Source: Lysobacter antibioticus HS124 (GTDB lineage: Bacteria > Pseudomonadota > Gammaproteobacteria > Xanthomonadales > Xanthomonadaceae). Taken from it: a DNA stretch of 44,133 bases. Made by a program: the position numbers and the translations under genes. Positions 34,618-43,191 of the stretch are shown here, one piece after another. Positions within the stretch are counted from its first letter, which is position 1; each line of letters starts with the position of its first letter. Below the pieces are notes generated by a model that was given only the letters and a program-made list of their open reading frames with translations, was not told the DNA's origin and searched no databases. The stretch is from positions 1-44,133 of the forward strand of contig NZ_HG424542.1 of the NCBI RefSeq assembly GCF_000336385.2, written 5' to 3'.

Positions 34618-35838
34618 ATGGACTCGCTGATCGCCGCCGCCGGGCGCGCCTTGGCCGTCGGCGACGCGCTCGCCGCGCTCAAGCGCGTGGCCCTGCGCGA
34701 GGATCCGCCGGCGCTGGCTTTGCGCGGCATCGCGATGGCCCAACTCGGCGACTACCCGCGGGCGCGCGAGCTGCTGCGCCGCGCCGCGCGCGCGTTCGGC
34801 GCGCGCGAGGCCATTGCGCGGGCGCGCTGCGTGGTCGCCGAGGCGGAAACGGCGCTGGCGATGCGCGACCTCGGCGGCTCGCCGCGCGCGCTGGCCGATG
34901 CCGCGGCGGTGTTGGCCGCGCGCGGCGACCGCGCCAACGCCTGGCAGGCGCAGCTGATCGCGGCGCGTCGTGCGCTGTTGCTGGGCCGCGTCGACGAAGC
35001 CGCCGCGGTCCTGGCGACGTTGGCCGGTACCGAGTTGCCGCCGGCGCTGGCGGCAGTGGCGGCCTTGGCCGAAGCCGAACTGGCTCTGCGCGCGCTGCGC
35101 ACCGCGTCCGCGCGCGCGGCGCTGGACCGCGCCGAAACAGCGGCGCGCCGCGCCGGCGTGGCGTCGCTGCTCGCCGAAGCGGCCGATGCGCGCGCCGCGC
35201 TGGATCGGATCGCGGCGCGGCTGATCCGCGCCGGCCACGAGCAACCGCTGCGCCTGGACCAAGTCGAAGCCTTGCTGGCCGCGGACATGCTGGTGGTCGA
35301 CGCCTGCCGGCGCGGATGGCAGGCCGGCGATGGCTGGCGGTCGCTGGCGCGCCGGCCGGTGCTGTTCGCCCTGTTGCGCGCACTGGCCGAAGCCTGGCCC
35401 GAACCGGCCGAGCGCGGCGAGCTGATCGCGCGCGTGTTCCGCACCCGCGATCCCGACGACAGCCACCGTTCGCGATTGCGGGTCGAGATCGGTCGCTTGC
35501 GCGCGCTGCTGGCGCCGTCGGCGCGGATCGAGGCCACCGCCGGCGGTTTCGTCCTGCGACCGCGATCCGGGCGCAGGGTGGCGGTGCTGGCGCCGCCCAT
35601 CGACGGCGACTCGGCCTCGTTGCTGGCCTTGCTCGCCGACGGCGCGGCCTGGTCGAGCTCGGCACTGGCGCAGGCCTTGGGCGCCAGCCAGCGCTCGGTG
35701 CAGCGCGCCCTGGCGGAACTGGAAACCGAAGGCCGGGTGCGCTCGGTCGGCCGCGCCCGGGCGCAGCGCTGGTTGGCGCCGCCGCTGCTGGGATTCACGA
35801 CGATCTTGTTACTCCCCGCTGCGCTGCCGGCTGAGTAG
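34618..35838 (+). CDS. TPR-containing winged-helix transcriptional regulator
   Basis: This 406-residue protein has an alanine/arginine-rich helical-repeat N-terminal half (about residues 1-205, e.g. LALRGIAMAQLGDYPRAREL). A winged-helix part follows (about 225-320, FALLRALAEAWPEP, HRSRLRVEIGRLRALL). A second short helix-turn-helix is at the C-terminus (SSALAQALGASQRSVQRALAEL). It stands first in a rightward cluster with the beta-propeller gene 43 bases downstream, DUF899 and a membrane protein, and probably controls that cluster. The signal sensed is unknown. Confidence 0.75.
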   Translation: MDSLIAAAGRALAVGDALAALKRVALREDPPALALRGIAMAQLGDYPRARELLRRAARAFGAREAIARARCVVAEAETALAMRDLGGSPRALADAAAVLAARGDRANAWQAQLIAARRALLLGRVDEAAAVLATLAGTELPPALAAVAALAEAELALRALRTASARAALDRAETAARRAGVASLLAEAADARAALDRIAARLIRAGHEQPLRLDQVEALLAADMLVVDACRRGWQAGDGWRSLARRPVLFALLRALAEAWPEPAERGELIARVFRTRDPDDSHRSRLRVEIGRLRALLAPSARIEATAGGFVLRPRSGRRVAVLAPPIDGDSASLLALLADGAAWSSSALAQALGASQRSVQRALAELETEGRVRSVGRARAQRWLAPPLLGFTTILLLPAALPAE

Positions 35839-35881
35839 ATTGGGTTCACGGCGCCGCGACGAGCGCCCTCGGAGTCGGAGC

Positions 35882-36547
35882 ATGTCCCGCAATGCCCATT
35901 CGCCGGAGCCGCTGCCGGCGCAGATCGTGCGCGAATACGGCCCGTTCGACGGCGCCGACAAGATCGCCGGCGTGACCTACGACGGCCACCGCGTCTGGGC
36001 CGCCGCCGGGGCGCAGATGCTGGCCTTCGATCCCGCCAGCGACCGGGTCGAGCGCAGGCTCGAACGCGCCGCCGATGCCGGCACCGCGTTCGACGGCACC
36101 TACCTGTACCAGATCGCCGAGGCGCGCATCGACAAGATCGATCCCGCCACCGGCGACGTCCTGGCTTCGATCCCGGCGCCGGGCGCTGGCGGCGATTCGG
36201 GCCTGGCCTGGGCCGAAGGCAGTCTGTGGGTCGGCCAGTACCGCGAGCGCAAGATCCATCGCATCGATCCGGCCACCGGCGCGGTGCTGCGCACGATCGA
36301 GTCCAACCGGTTCGTCACCGGCGTGACCTGGGTCGACGGCGATCTCTGGCACGCCACCTGGGAAGGCGACGCCAGCGAGCTGCGCCATGTCGATCCCGAC
36401 AGCGGTGCGGTGCTGGAGCGGCTCGCGATGCCACCGGACACCTTCGTCAGCGGCTTGGAATCCGACGGCGCGGAACTGTTCTATTGCGGCGGCGGTTCGA
36501 GCGGCCGGGTGCGCGCGGTGCGCCGGCCGAAAACGCGCGCCGGCTAG
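35882..36547 (+). CDS. Beta-propeller protein (Vgb/glutamine cyclotransferase-like)
   Basis: The 221-residue protein has repeated blades (GVTYDGHRVWAAAGAQMLAF, GTAFDGTYLYQIAEARIDKI, GLAWAEGSLWVGQYRERKIH, GVTWVDGDLWHATWEG), each about 45 residues with D-P-A-T-G turns. That is a five- to six-bladed propeller of the virginiamycin-B-lyase/glutamine-cyclotransferase type. No signal peptide is present, so it is cytoplasmic. GGAG precedes the ATG. The catalytic His/Glu of true Vgb enzymes cannot be confirmed, so a lyase function is not claimed. It is a neighbour of DUF899 in a probable operon. Confidence 0.75.
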   Translation: MSRNAHSPEPLPAQIVREYGPFDGADKIAGVTYDGHRVWAAAGAQMLAFDPASDRVERRLERAADAGTAFDGTYLYQIAEARIDKIDPATGDVLASIPAPGAGGDSGLAWAEGSLWVGQYRERKIHRIDPATGAVLRTIESNRFVTGVTWVDGDLWHATWEGDASELRHVDPDSGAVLERLAMPPDTFVSGLESDGAELFYCGGGSSGRVRAVRRPKTRAG

Positions 36548-36699
36548 CCGGGCGCACGGCGACGGACGATGCGTCGCCGCCGCGCGCCACCCATCTCCCG
36601 TGCCACCGGCCTTCGCGCCGGAACGGCAGGCCGTGTCCGGCGTTCGCCGATCCGCATCGGTCCCTTTCCCACGACGGCCCGCGGGCCGAGGAGCGCACC

Positions 36700-37479
36700 A
36701 TGAATGCAGCAACCGCCGAATCGAGCCTGGCCGGACATCCCGTGGTGTCCGCCGAACGCTGGCTGGCCGAGCGCCGCCGCCTGCTCGAGCGCGAAAAAGA
36801 GCTGACCCGTCTGCACGACCAGGTCGCGCGCGAACGCCGCGCCCTGCCGTGGCGGCGGGTCGAGCAGGACTATGTATTCGATACTCCGCAGGGACGCCGC
36901 AATCTGGGCGCACTGTTCGGCGCGCGCAGCCAATTGCTGGTCCAGCACTTCATGTTCGCGCCCGGTTGGGAGCAGGGCTGCAAGAGCTGTTCCTACATGG
37001 CCGATCACAACGACGGCGCGATCGCCCATCTCGCGCAACGCGACGTCGCCTTCGTCGCGGTCTCGCGCGCGCCGCTGGAGCAGATCGAACGCTTCCGCCG
37101 CCGCATGGGCTGGCGCTTCGCCTGGGTCTCCTCTTACGGCAACGCCTTCAACCGCGACTTCGGCGTCAACTTCGCCGTCGACGACCTGTCCGCCGGGCAG
37201 GTGGACTACAACTACGTGCGCCAACCGTTTCCGCACGAGGAAGCGCCGGGCATCAGCGTGTTCCACCGCGATCCGTCGGGTGCGGTGTTCCATACCTATT
37301 CGCGCTACGGCCGCGGCGTGGAAGTGATGATGCACACCTATCAGTTGCTCGACCTCACCCCCAAGGGGCGCGACGAGGACGGCCTGGAGTACTCCATGGC
37401 CTGGGTGCGCCACCACGATCGCTACCCGGCGGATGCGGCGTCCCTTGCGGCATCGGGTTGCTGCGGCTCGCACGACTGA
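36700..37479 (+). CDS. DUF899 family protein (thioredoxin-like fold)
   Basis: The 259-residue protein has the DUF899 hallmarks: WLAERRRLLEREKELTRLHD, ALPWRRVEQDYVFDT, LLVQHFMFAPGWEQGCKSCSYMAD with the paired cysteines, and AFVAVSRAPLEQIERFRRRMGW. FNRDFGVNF and VFHTYSRYGRGVEVMM follow. The fold is thioredoxin-like and the role is unknown. A C-terminal CC pair (SGCCGSHD) is notable. GAGGAG precedes ATG 36700. It lies between the propeller gene and the membrane protein gene. Confidence 0.9.
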   Translation: MNAATAESSLAGHPVVSAERWLAERRRLLEREKELTRLHDQVARERRALPWRRVEQDYVFDTPQGRRNLGALFGARSQLLVQHFMFAPGWEQGCKSCSYMADHNDGAIAHLAQRDVAFVAVSRAPLEQIERFRRRMGWRFAWVSSYGNAFNRDFGVNFAVDDLSAGQVDYNYVRQPFPHEEAPGISVFHRDPSGAVFHTYSRYGRGVEVMMHTYQLLDLTPKGRDEDGLEYSMAWVRHHDRYPADAASLAASGCCGSHD

Positions 37480-37498
37480 GCCCGGCCGGAGCCGACGT

Positions 37499-38158
37499 GT
37501 GGACGCATGGTCGCCCTGGTGGCTGATGGCCGCATCCGGCGCGATGCACGGCCTCGGTCCGGCCAACGGCTGGTTGCTGTTGGCCGGTCGCCGGCCCGGC
37601 CCGGAGCGTGTAGCGGTGCGCGGGCTGCTGGCCTTGGCCGTCGGGCATGCGCTTGCGCTGATGCTCGCCGTCGTCGCCTACGCCCACGGCCTGTACCTGG
37701 ACGCCGGCTTGAGCCGTCGATGCGCAGCGGGCCTGTTGATCGCGATCGCCGCCCATCGCGGCTTGCGCGATATCGGGCTGGCCGGTCCCGCCGGGCCGGT
37801 CGCGCGCCGCGCGTCGGCCGGCACCGACCGCCGCCGGTGCGGCGCGCACGCCGGTCTGGCGCTGTGGTCGTGCCTGATCGCCACCGGGCAGGGGACCGGG
37901 ACGATGCTGCTGCCCGCGTTGACGCCGATGTGCACGACCGGCGTGGCGCCCGGCCCATCGGTTGCGGGGGGCGTGGCGACGGCGCTGCTGGCGGTCGGAG
38001 TGCATCTGGCCGCGATGCTGGCCGTCGCCGGGACGGTCGCCGCCGGCCTCGACCGCGGGATCGCCGCCGTGTCGCAGCGGATCGGCACGCCCGCCGCGCG
38101 GCACGGCTGGACGGCGGGGTTGGCGATCGTCGGTCTGGGCCTGGCGGTGCGGGGTTGA
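37499..38158 (+). CDS. Polytopic membrane protein with HGLGPANG motif
   Basis: The 219-residue product has about six hydrophobic segments. SGAMHGLGPANGWLLLA in the first and GHALALMLAVV in the second recall the histidine motifs of NicO/RcnA-type metal transporters. LIATGQGTGTMLLPALTP occurs in a later one. Whether it transports a metal is unproven. GTG 37499 is chosen because GGAG stands seven bases upstream; the gene starts 19 bases after DUF899, so they are likely cotranscribed. Confidence 0.65.
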   Translation: MDAWSPWWLMAASGAMHGLGPANGWLLLAGRRPGPERVAVRGLLALAVGHALALMLAVVAYAHGLYLDAGLSRRCAAGLLIAIAAHRGLRDIGLAGPAGPVARRASAGTDRRRCGAHAGLALWSCLIATGQGTGTMLLPALTPMCTTGVAPGPSVAGGVATALLAVGVHLAAMLAVAGTVAAGLDRGIAAVSQRIGTPAARHGWTAGLAIVGLGLAVRG

Positions 38159-38507
38159 GACGATCGGCATCGGACCGGCCGCCGCGCCGGTGCGGATGCC
38201 GCCGGGATTATCCGCACCGCCGCAGCGACCGCGCCCTGGAATATGTGCCTGCCCATTATCGGCCGCAGCGAAGGATTATCGTGGCATCGCCCGAGCCGCA
38301 TCGCGGCCGGCCGGCGGTGATTTTTGCTTGCAGGCGGAGGCGGGGCGCACGGTCCCCTATGGCTATTTACCGGCCGGCCCAACGCCGGGCGAATCAATAT
38401 GAATCCGCTGAATCGACCGGGTTTGGCAGTGTGCGACCCGGCCGCCATACAGCGAACGGTCGCCTGCGCCGTGTAAAATGACCGCCTTTTTTAGCCTGCA
38501 GTAACTG
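38159..38507. other. Intergenic region upstream of the motor-like operon
   Basis: About 350 bases without a gene. TGTAAAAT at 38472-38479 could be an extended -10 box for the operon starting at 38508; no good -35 box is present at the right distance. A T6 run follows at 38487-38492, and AT-richer patches lie at 38390-38425. Confidence 0.4.
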
Positions 38508-39203
38508 ATGGAAGCTTCACGACGGGCGACGGTCCGTGGCCCGACGTTCATTCGCTTGCTCGCCCGCCTGACCCACGCCGATATTCCGCAGCCGAGCCAG
38601 CCGCTGTCGGACCGATTGAGCCAGTGGGTCGATTGGACGCATTCGCTGACCTTGTCGACCGCGCTCGACGCGACCCCCTTGGCCGCCGCACCGGGCGAAC
38701 GCGTCTGCGCCGACAGCGAGGCGGCCGAGTGCGCCAAAGTCCGCAGCGCGCTGAGCCAGGCGATCGTCGGCGATCGCGCCTTTGCCGCGCCCGACGCGGC
38801 ACCGCCGCGTGCCGACGAGCCTGCCGATTACTCATTCTTCCGTCAGCGTTACCTGGCCTTGCAGCAGACCATGGAAGCCGGTGCCGGCCGCCTGCGCGAG
38901 CGCTTGCGCGACCGGCTCAGCCTGGGCACGCCGGAGATGGCGCGGCTGGCGGCCGTGGACCAGGTGATGGAGCGCGCGCTGGCACGGCGCGAGCGCGCTC
39001 TGCTGGGCTCGGCGCCGGCCCTGCTCGGCGAACACTTCGAACGGCTGCGCCTGGCGGCGCAGGACGATGCGGCCGCCGCGCCGCGCGTCGAAACCTGGCT
39101 GGACGCCTTCCGCCGCGACATGCGCGGATTGCTGCTCGCCGAACTGGATGTCCGTCTTCAACCGGCCGAGGGTTTGCTCGCGGCCCTTCGCACCCGCGCA
39201 TAA
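38508..39203 (+). CDS. DUF3348 family protein
   Basis: The 231-residue protein fits DUF3348: FIRLLARLTHADIP at the N-terminus, LSQWVDWTHSLTLSTALD, FFRQRYLALQQTMEAGAGRLRERLR, and a helical end (LDAFRRDMRGLLLAELDVRLQP, EGLLAALRTRA). It is a soluble helical protein of unknown role that typically precedes a DUF802 gene. The stop is seven bases from the next start, so it is the first gene of the four-gene operon. No strong ribosome site is visible before the ATG. Confidence 0.85.
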   Translation: MEASRRATVRGPTFIRLLARLTHADIPQPSQPLSDRLSQWVDWTHSLTLSTALDATPLAAAPGERVCADSEAAECAKVRSALSQAIVGDRAFAAPDAAPPRADEPADYSFFRQRYLALQQTMEAGAGRLRERLRDRLSLGTPEMARLAAVDQVMERALARRERALLGSAPALLGEHFERLRLAAQDDAAAAPRVETWLDAFRRDMRGLLLAELDVRLQPAEGLLAALRTRA

Positions 39204-39210
39204 AAACAAC

Positions 39211-41595
39211 ATGCTCAAGCACCCGCTGCATTCTTCGATCTTTTTCGCCGGTCTGGCCGCTATCGCCTGGGTCGCCGCCGGTTATGTCGGCCATCATCCG
39301 CTGGCGTTGTCGGTCGCGCTGCTGATCGGCGCCTGTTACTGCGTCGGCGCGTTCGAGCTGTACCGCTACCGCGAGGCGACGGTGTCGCTGCAGCGTGCGC
39401 TCGACGGCCTGTCCGCGCCGCCCCCGTCCCTGGGCGAATGGCTGGAGCGCCTGGATCCCGGCTTGCGCCAGGCCGTGCGCCTGCGCGTGGAAGGCGAGCG
39501 CGTGGCGTTGCCGGCGCCGGCGCTGACGCCGTACCTGGTCGGGCTGTTGGTGCTGCTGGGCATGCTCGGCACCTTGCTGGGCATGATGGTCACCTTGCGC
39601 GGCACCGGCCTGGCGCTGGAAAGCGCCGCCGACCTGCAGGCGGTACGCGATTCGATCGCCGCGCCGGTCGCCGGCCTGGGCTTCGCGTTCGGCACTTCGA
39701 TCGCCGGCGTCGCCGCCTCGGCCATGCTCGGCCTGCTGTCGGCGCTGTGCCGACGCCAGCGCGCGCAGGCGGTGCAGGGCCTGGACGCCGCTATCGCTAC
39801 CGGACTGCGCGGCTATTCGAAGGCGCAGCGGCGCGAGGACGCGTTCAAGCTGATGCAGCGTCAGGCCGACGCCATGCCGGCGCTGATCGACCGGCTGCAG
39901 GCGGCGATGGCCGCGCTGGAGCAGCACAGCCAGGCCGCGCACGAGCGCCAGGCCGCGGCGCAACAGGCCTTCCACGACCGGACCGAAGCGGCTTACACGC
40001 GTCTGGCCGCCTCGGTGCAGGCGTCGTTGCGCGACAGCATCGGCGAAAGCGTGCGCGCCGGCAGCGCGGCGCTGCAGCCGATGGTCGACGCCACCATGAA
40101 CGCGATCGCCGGCGAGACCCGCGCGCTGCACGCCTCGGTCGAACAGGCGGTGCAACGCCAGGCCGACGGACTGGCGGCGGGCTTCGCCGCCACCGCCGAT
40201 ACGGTGACCCGGATCTGGAGCGGTGCCCTGGCCGACCAGGGCCGCGCCAACGACACGCTGGTGCGCGATCTGCGCCAGACGCTGGACGGCGTTGCCGCGA
40301 CCTTCGAGCGCGGCGCGAACGGGCTGCTGGAAACCGTTTCGGCGCGCATGGAGGCCGAGACCGAGCGCACGGCGCACGCCTGGAACGACGCCTTGCAGCG
40401 TCAATCGTCCGCGCACGAGGAGCTGGCGGCGCGCAACCGCGAAGCGCTGAGCGCGGCGACGGCCGCCTTCCAGGCCCAGGCCGCGGCGCTGGTGCGCGGC
40501 GCCGACGATTCGCATGCGCGGTTGCAAGCCAGCCTCGCGGCAAGCGACGAGCAACGCCTGGCCAACTGGTCGCAGCGTTTCGAAACCCTCCGCGCCGCGC
40601 TCGATCAGCGTTGGCAGCAGGCCGGCGAGGAGGCCGCCGAGCGCCAGCAACGCATCTGCGACACCCTGGCGCGGACCGCGGACGAGATCTCGGCCCAGGC
40701 CCGTACCCATGCCGAGGGCACCCTGGCCGAAGTGTCGCGCCTGGTCGAGGCGGCGTCGCAGACGCCCAAGGCCGTGGCCGAACTGGTGCGCGAGGCGCAG
40801 GCGTCGCATGCCGAACTGCAGGCCGTGCTGGAATCGCGCGACGAGCAGCGCCTGGCCGCCTGGACCGGGGCCTTCGAAACCATGGCCGCCCATCTGAGCC
40901 AGCGCTGGGAGCACGCCGGCGAGCAGGCCGCGGACCGGCAGCAGGCGATCTGCGACACCCTGGCGCGCACCGCCGAGCAGATCTCCGCCCAGGCCCAGGC
41001 CCACGCCCGCGACACCATCGGCGAGATCTCGCGCTTGGTCGACGCCGCCGCCGAAGCGCCCAAGGCCGCGGCCGACGTGGTCGCCGAATTGCGCCAGAAG
41101 CTGTCCGACAGCATGGTCCGCGACACCGCGATGCTGGAAGAACGCAATCGTCTGTTGGCGACTCTGGAAACCCTGCTCGATGCGGTCAACCACGCGTCGA
41201 CCGAGCAGCGCGCGGCCGTGGACGCCTTGCTGGCCGCCTCCAGCGAGGCCCTGGAGCAAGTCGGCAGCCGCTTCAGCGAGCGGGTCGACGCCGAAACCGG
41301 CAAGCTCGGCGGCATGGCTGCGCAGGTATCGGCCGGCGCGGCCGAAATCGCCAGCCTCGGCGAAGCCTTCGGCGCGGCGGTGCAATTGTTCGGCGAATCC
41401 AACGGTCAACTGGCCGAACGCCTGCAAGGGGTCGAGAACGCGCTGGAGAAGTCGCTGGCGCGCAGCGACGAGCAGTTGGGCTATTACGTGGCGCAGGCGC
41501 GCGAGGTCATCGACCTCAGCATGTTGTCGCAGAAGCAGATCATCGAGAACCTGCAACAGCTGGCCGAGCGCAGCGCCGGGGCCGAAGCGGCATGA
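39211..41595 (+). CDS. DUF802 protein: MotA/ExbB/ZorA-like membrane core with long helical tail
   Basis: The 794-residue protein starts with two hydrophobic helices (about residues 8-25 and 28-48). A MotA/TolQ/ExbB-like pair follows at about 104-180 (YLVGLLVLLGMLGTLLGMMV and VAGLGFAFGTSIAGVAAS). The G-x-x-G-T-x-x-G and P-V-A-G-L-G-x-A-F-x-T-S patterns match ion-channel subunits of that superfamily. The remaining roughly 600 residues are a heptad-rich, alanine/glutamate/arginine helical tail, expected in the cytoplasm, with an internal 98-residue repeat. ZorA of the Zorya defence system has the same order of membrane core plus long tail. The TGA overlaps the next ATG (ATGA). Confidence 0.85.
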   Translation: MLKHPLHSSIFFAGLAAIAWVAAGYVGHHPLALSVALLIGACYCVGAFELYRYREATVSLQRALDGLSAPPPSLGEWLERLDPGLRQAVRLRVEGERVALPAPALTPYLVGLLVLLGMLGTLLGMMVTLRGTGLALESAADLQAVRDSIAAPVAGLGFAFGTSIAGVAASAMLGLLSALCRRQRAQAVQGLDAAIATGLRGYSKAQRREDAFKLMQRQADAMPALIDRLQAAMAALEQHSQAAHERQAAAQQAFHDRTEAAYTRLAASVQASLRDSIGESVRAGSAALQPMVDATMNAIAGETRALHASVEQAVQRQADGLAAGFAATADTVTRIWSGALADQGRANDTLVRDLRQTLDGVAATFERGANGLLETVSARMEAETERTAHAWNDALQRQSSAHEELAARNREALSAATAAFQAQAAALVRGADDSHARLQASLAASDEQRLANWSQRFETLRAALDQRWQQAGEEAAERQQRICDTLARTADEISAQARTHAEGTLAEVSRLVEAASQTPKAVAELVREAQASHAELQAVLESRDEQRLAAWTGAFETMAAHLSQRWEHAGEQAADRQQAICDTLARTAEQISAQAQAHARDTIGEISRLVDAAAEAPKAAADVVAELRQKLSDSMVRDTAMLEERNRLLATLETLLDAVNHASTEQRAAVDALLAASSEALEQVGSRFSERVDAETGKLGGMAAQVSAGAAEIASLGEAFGAAVQLFGESNGQLAERLQGVENALEKSLARSDEQLGYYVAQAREVIDLSMLSQKQIIENLQQLAERSAGAEAA
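40489..41094 (+). repeat. Tandem 98-residue repeat in the DUF802 tail
   Basis: Two adjacent segments of exactly 294 bases (about 40489-40782 and 40783-41076) code for closely matching helices. SHARLQASLAASDEQRLANW corresponds to SHAELQAVLESRDEQRLAAW, and RQQRICDTLARTADEISAQA to RQQAICDTLARTAEQISAQA. The match fades near 41095. It shows recent duplication of one helical module in the tail. Confidence 0.85.
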
Positions 41596-42245
41596 GCGTG
41601 GAACTCGACGAGGCCGACGCCGGCACCGCGGCGCCGGTCTGGGCCGCTTACGCCGATCTGATGTCGGTATTGCTGGGCGTGTTCGTGCTGATCCTGGTCG
41701 GCGTGATCGGCATGCAGCTGCAGCTGTCCGACCGGCTGGATCAGGAGGTCAAGCGCCGCCAGCAGGAGGCGCAGCGTCGCCAGACCCTGGAACAGGCGCT
41801 GGCCGGACCGCTGGCGGCGGGCCGGGTCACCCTGATCGACGGCCGCATCGGCATCAGCGGCAACGTATTGTTCGCGCTGAATTCCGATCAGCTGCAACCG
41901 GAAGGGCGCGAACTGCTCAAGAGCCTGGCCGGCCCGCTGGCCGGCTATCTGCGTTCGCGCGACGAGATCCTGATGGTCAGCGGCTTCACCGACGATCGCC
42001 AGGTGCGCGAAAGCAATCGCGAATTCGCCGACAACTGGGAACTGTCGGCGCAGCGCGCGTTGACCGTGACCCGGACGCTGATCGCCGAGGGCGTGCCGTC
42101 GTCGTCGCTGTTCGCGGCCGCGTTCGGCGCCGAGCAACCGGTCGGCTCGAATGCCGACGAGGCCGGACGGGCCAGGAATCGCCGGGTGGAAATCGCACCG
42201 GTGCCGAAGCCCTCCAAGCGCGGCGCGGCAACCCGTGCGCGATAA
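41592..42245 (+). CDS. OmpA/MotB/ZorB-like membrane protein with peptidoglycan-binding domain
   Basis: This 217-residue protein has one N-terminal membrane helix (about residues 14-38). WAAYADLMSVLLGVFVLILV places Asp22 at its start, as in MotB/ZorB proteins that take part in ion translocation. A short coiled linker (LDQEVKRRQQEAQRRQTLEQ) leads to an OmpA-C domain (LFALNSDQLQPEGRELLKSL, ILMVSGFTDDRQV, WELSAQRALTVTRTL, ARNRRVEI) that binds peptidoglycan in this family. The start overlaps the DUF802 stop, and the stop overlaps the DUF2894 start by 11 bases. It is the expected stator partner of the DUF802 protein. Confidence 0.9.
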   Translation: MSVELDEADAGTAAPVWAAYADLMSVLLGVFVLILVGVIGMQLQLSDRLDQEVKRRQQEAQRRQTLEQALAGPLAAGRVTLIDGRIGISGNVLFALNSDQLQPEGRELLKSLAGPLAGYLRSRDEILMVSGFTDDRQVRESNREFADNWELSAQRALTVTRTLIAEGVPSSSLFAAAFGAEQPVGSNADEAGRARNRRVEIAPVPKPSKRGAATRAR

Positions 42246-42891
42246 GGTCGCCGAGATCGCCGGCCTGCTGGACGTCTGGCGGGCGCAGGGCGCCGATCGC
42301 GTGCAGCCCTTGCGCTTCCATCGCATCGCGGCTTTGGCGCGGCACGCGCGCAATCGCGACGGCGAAGCGCGACGCTTGCTGGAGGCGCGGCTGTCCGGAC
42401 TGGCCGAAGAGTTCGCCGCCGCGCTGCGGGCGCGCGCCGACGTCGCCGCGCCCGCCGTCGCGCCCGCATCCGCCGACGCGTCGCTGGCGGCGCTCGCCCA
42501 GCGCATGACCGACGCGGCCGGCGCGCGCGAACGCGCGCTCGGCGCCGGCGCCGGCGCCCGCGCGTCGGCGTCGGCGTTCCCCGAGTTGGGCGCGCTGGCC
42601 GGGTTTCGCAGGCTGTGGGCCGGGCTGCGCACCGAAAGCCAGTTGCGGCAGTCGTTGGAGCAGGCGCCGGAGAACGCCGGACCGCTCAACTCCGGCCGAC
42701 TGGTGCATCGCGCGCTGTTGTTGATGCGCGAGGCCTCGCCGGAGTATCTGCAGCAGTTCTTGTCGTACGTCGACACTCTGGCCTGGATCGAACACATGCA
42801 TGCCGACGGCGTGATCGAGCCGGAAGAAGCGCCGCGCCCGCCCGGCAACGGCAAGCGCGTCCGCGACAAGCCGCGCAAACGCCGCGAGTGA
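42235..42891 (+). CDS. DUF2894 family protein
   Basis: The 218-residue product matches DUF2894: IAGLLDVWRAQGADRVQPLRF and HRIAALARHARNRDGEARRL at the N-terminus, a low-complexity alanine-rich middle, then FRRLWAGLRTESQLRQSLEQAPENAGPLNS in pieces, LLLMREASPEYLQQFLSYVD and WIEHM. It is soluble, helical and of unknown role. The GTG at 42235 lies within the OmpA gene end, an 11-base overlap that suggests coupling. A basic lysine/arginine tail ends the protein. It closes the four-gene operon. Confidence 0.85.
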   Translation: MRDKVAEIAGLLDVWRAQGADRVQPLRFHRIAALARHARNRDGEARRLLEARLSGLAEEFAAALRARADVAAPAVAPASADASLAALAQRMTDAAGARERALGAGAGARASASAFPELGALAGFRRLWAGLRTESQLRQSLEQAPENAGPLNSGRLVHRALLLMREASPEYLQQFLSYVDTLAWIEHMHADGVIEPEEAPRPPGNGKRVRDKPRKRRE

Positions 42892-43141
42892 GCGCGGCGC
42901 GCGCTCGCTGCGCGGCGCCGGGTTCCGCTCAGTAGCCCAACCGCGCCGCTTTGACTTCGGTGTGGGCCGGCAGTGCCGTTCTTGCGCCCGGTAGCTGGTC
43001 CGTCGCGGTATCGCGCGACGGCAAGACGTCTGCTGCCCTGCGAGGGGACTGTCGCTGCAGCGTCAAACAGGAGCGATCGGAGCGCCGGCCGCGTTTCGCC
43101 GATCAGAAGCGCATCTGCGGACCCTCTTCGAACGGCGTCGG

Positions 43142-43184
43142 AAAAAACAACGGTCGTAGCCTGCCGCCGCCGCGGCGGCAGGCT
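43142..43184 (-). terminator. Rho-independent terminator of the ricin-lectin exoprotein gene
   Basis: An 11-bp perfect stem (AGCCTGCCGCC and GGCGGCAGGCT, five-base loop) lies eight bases beyond the stop. On the minus strand a run of six T residues (43142-43147 as A on the plus strand) follows ten bases later. The 42892-43191 gap otherwise has no gene. Confidence 0.7.
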
Positions 43185-43191
43185 GATGGGA

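Noticed and set aside
35882-36547. A virginiamycin B lyase resistance gene
   Set aside because: Only the propeller repeats are visible; the catalytic histidine and glutamate could not be identified, so resistance is not claimed.
38917-41556. An 879-codon minus-strand open frame opposite the DUF802 gene
   Set aside because: Its glycine/arginine/glutamine-rich repeated text comes from the third-position GC bias of the coiled-coil gene on the other strand.
38508-42891. A complete Zorya defence system
   Set aside because: Only the A/B-type membrane parts are matched; no ZorC, ZorD or ZorE-like gene is present, and the flanking genes are of DUF3348 and DUF2894 type.
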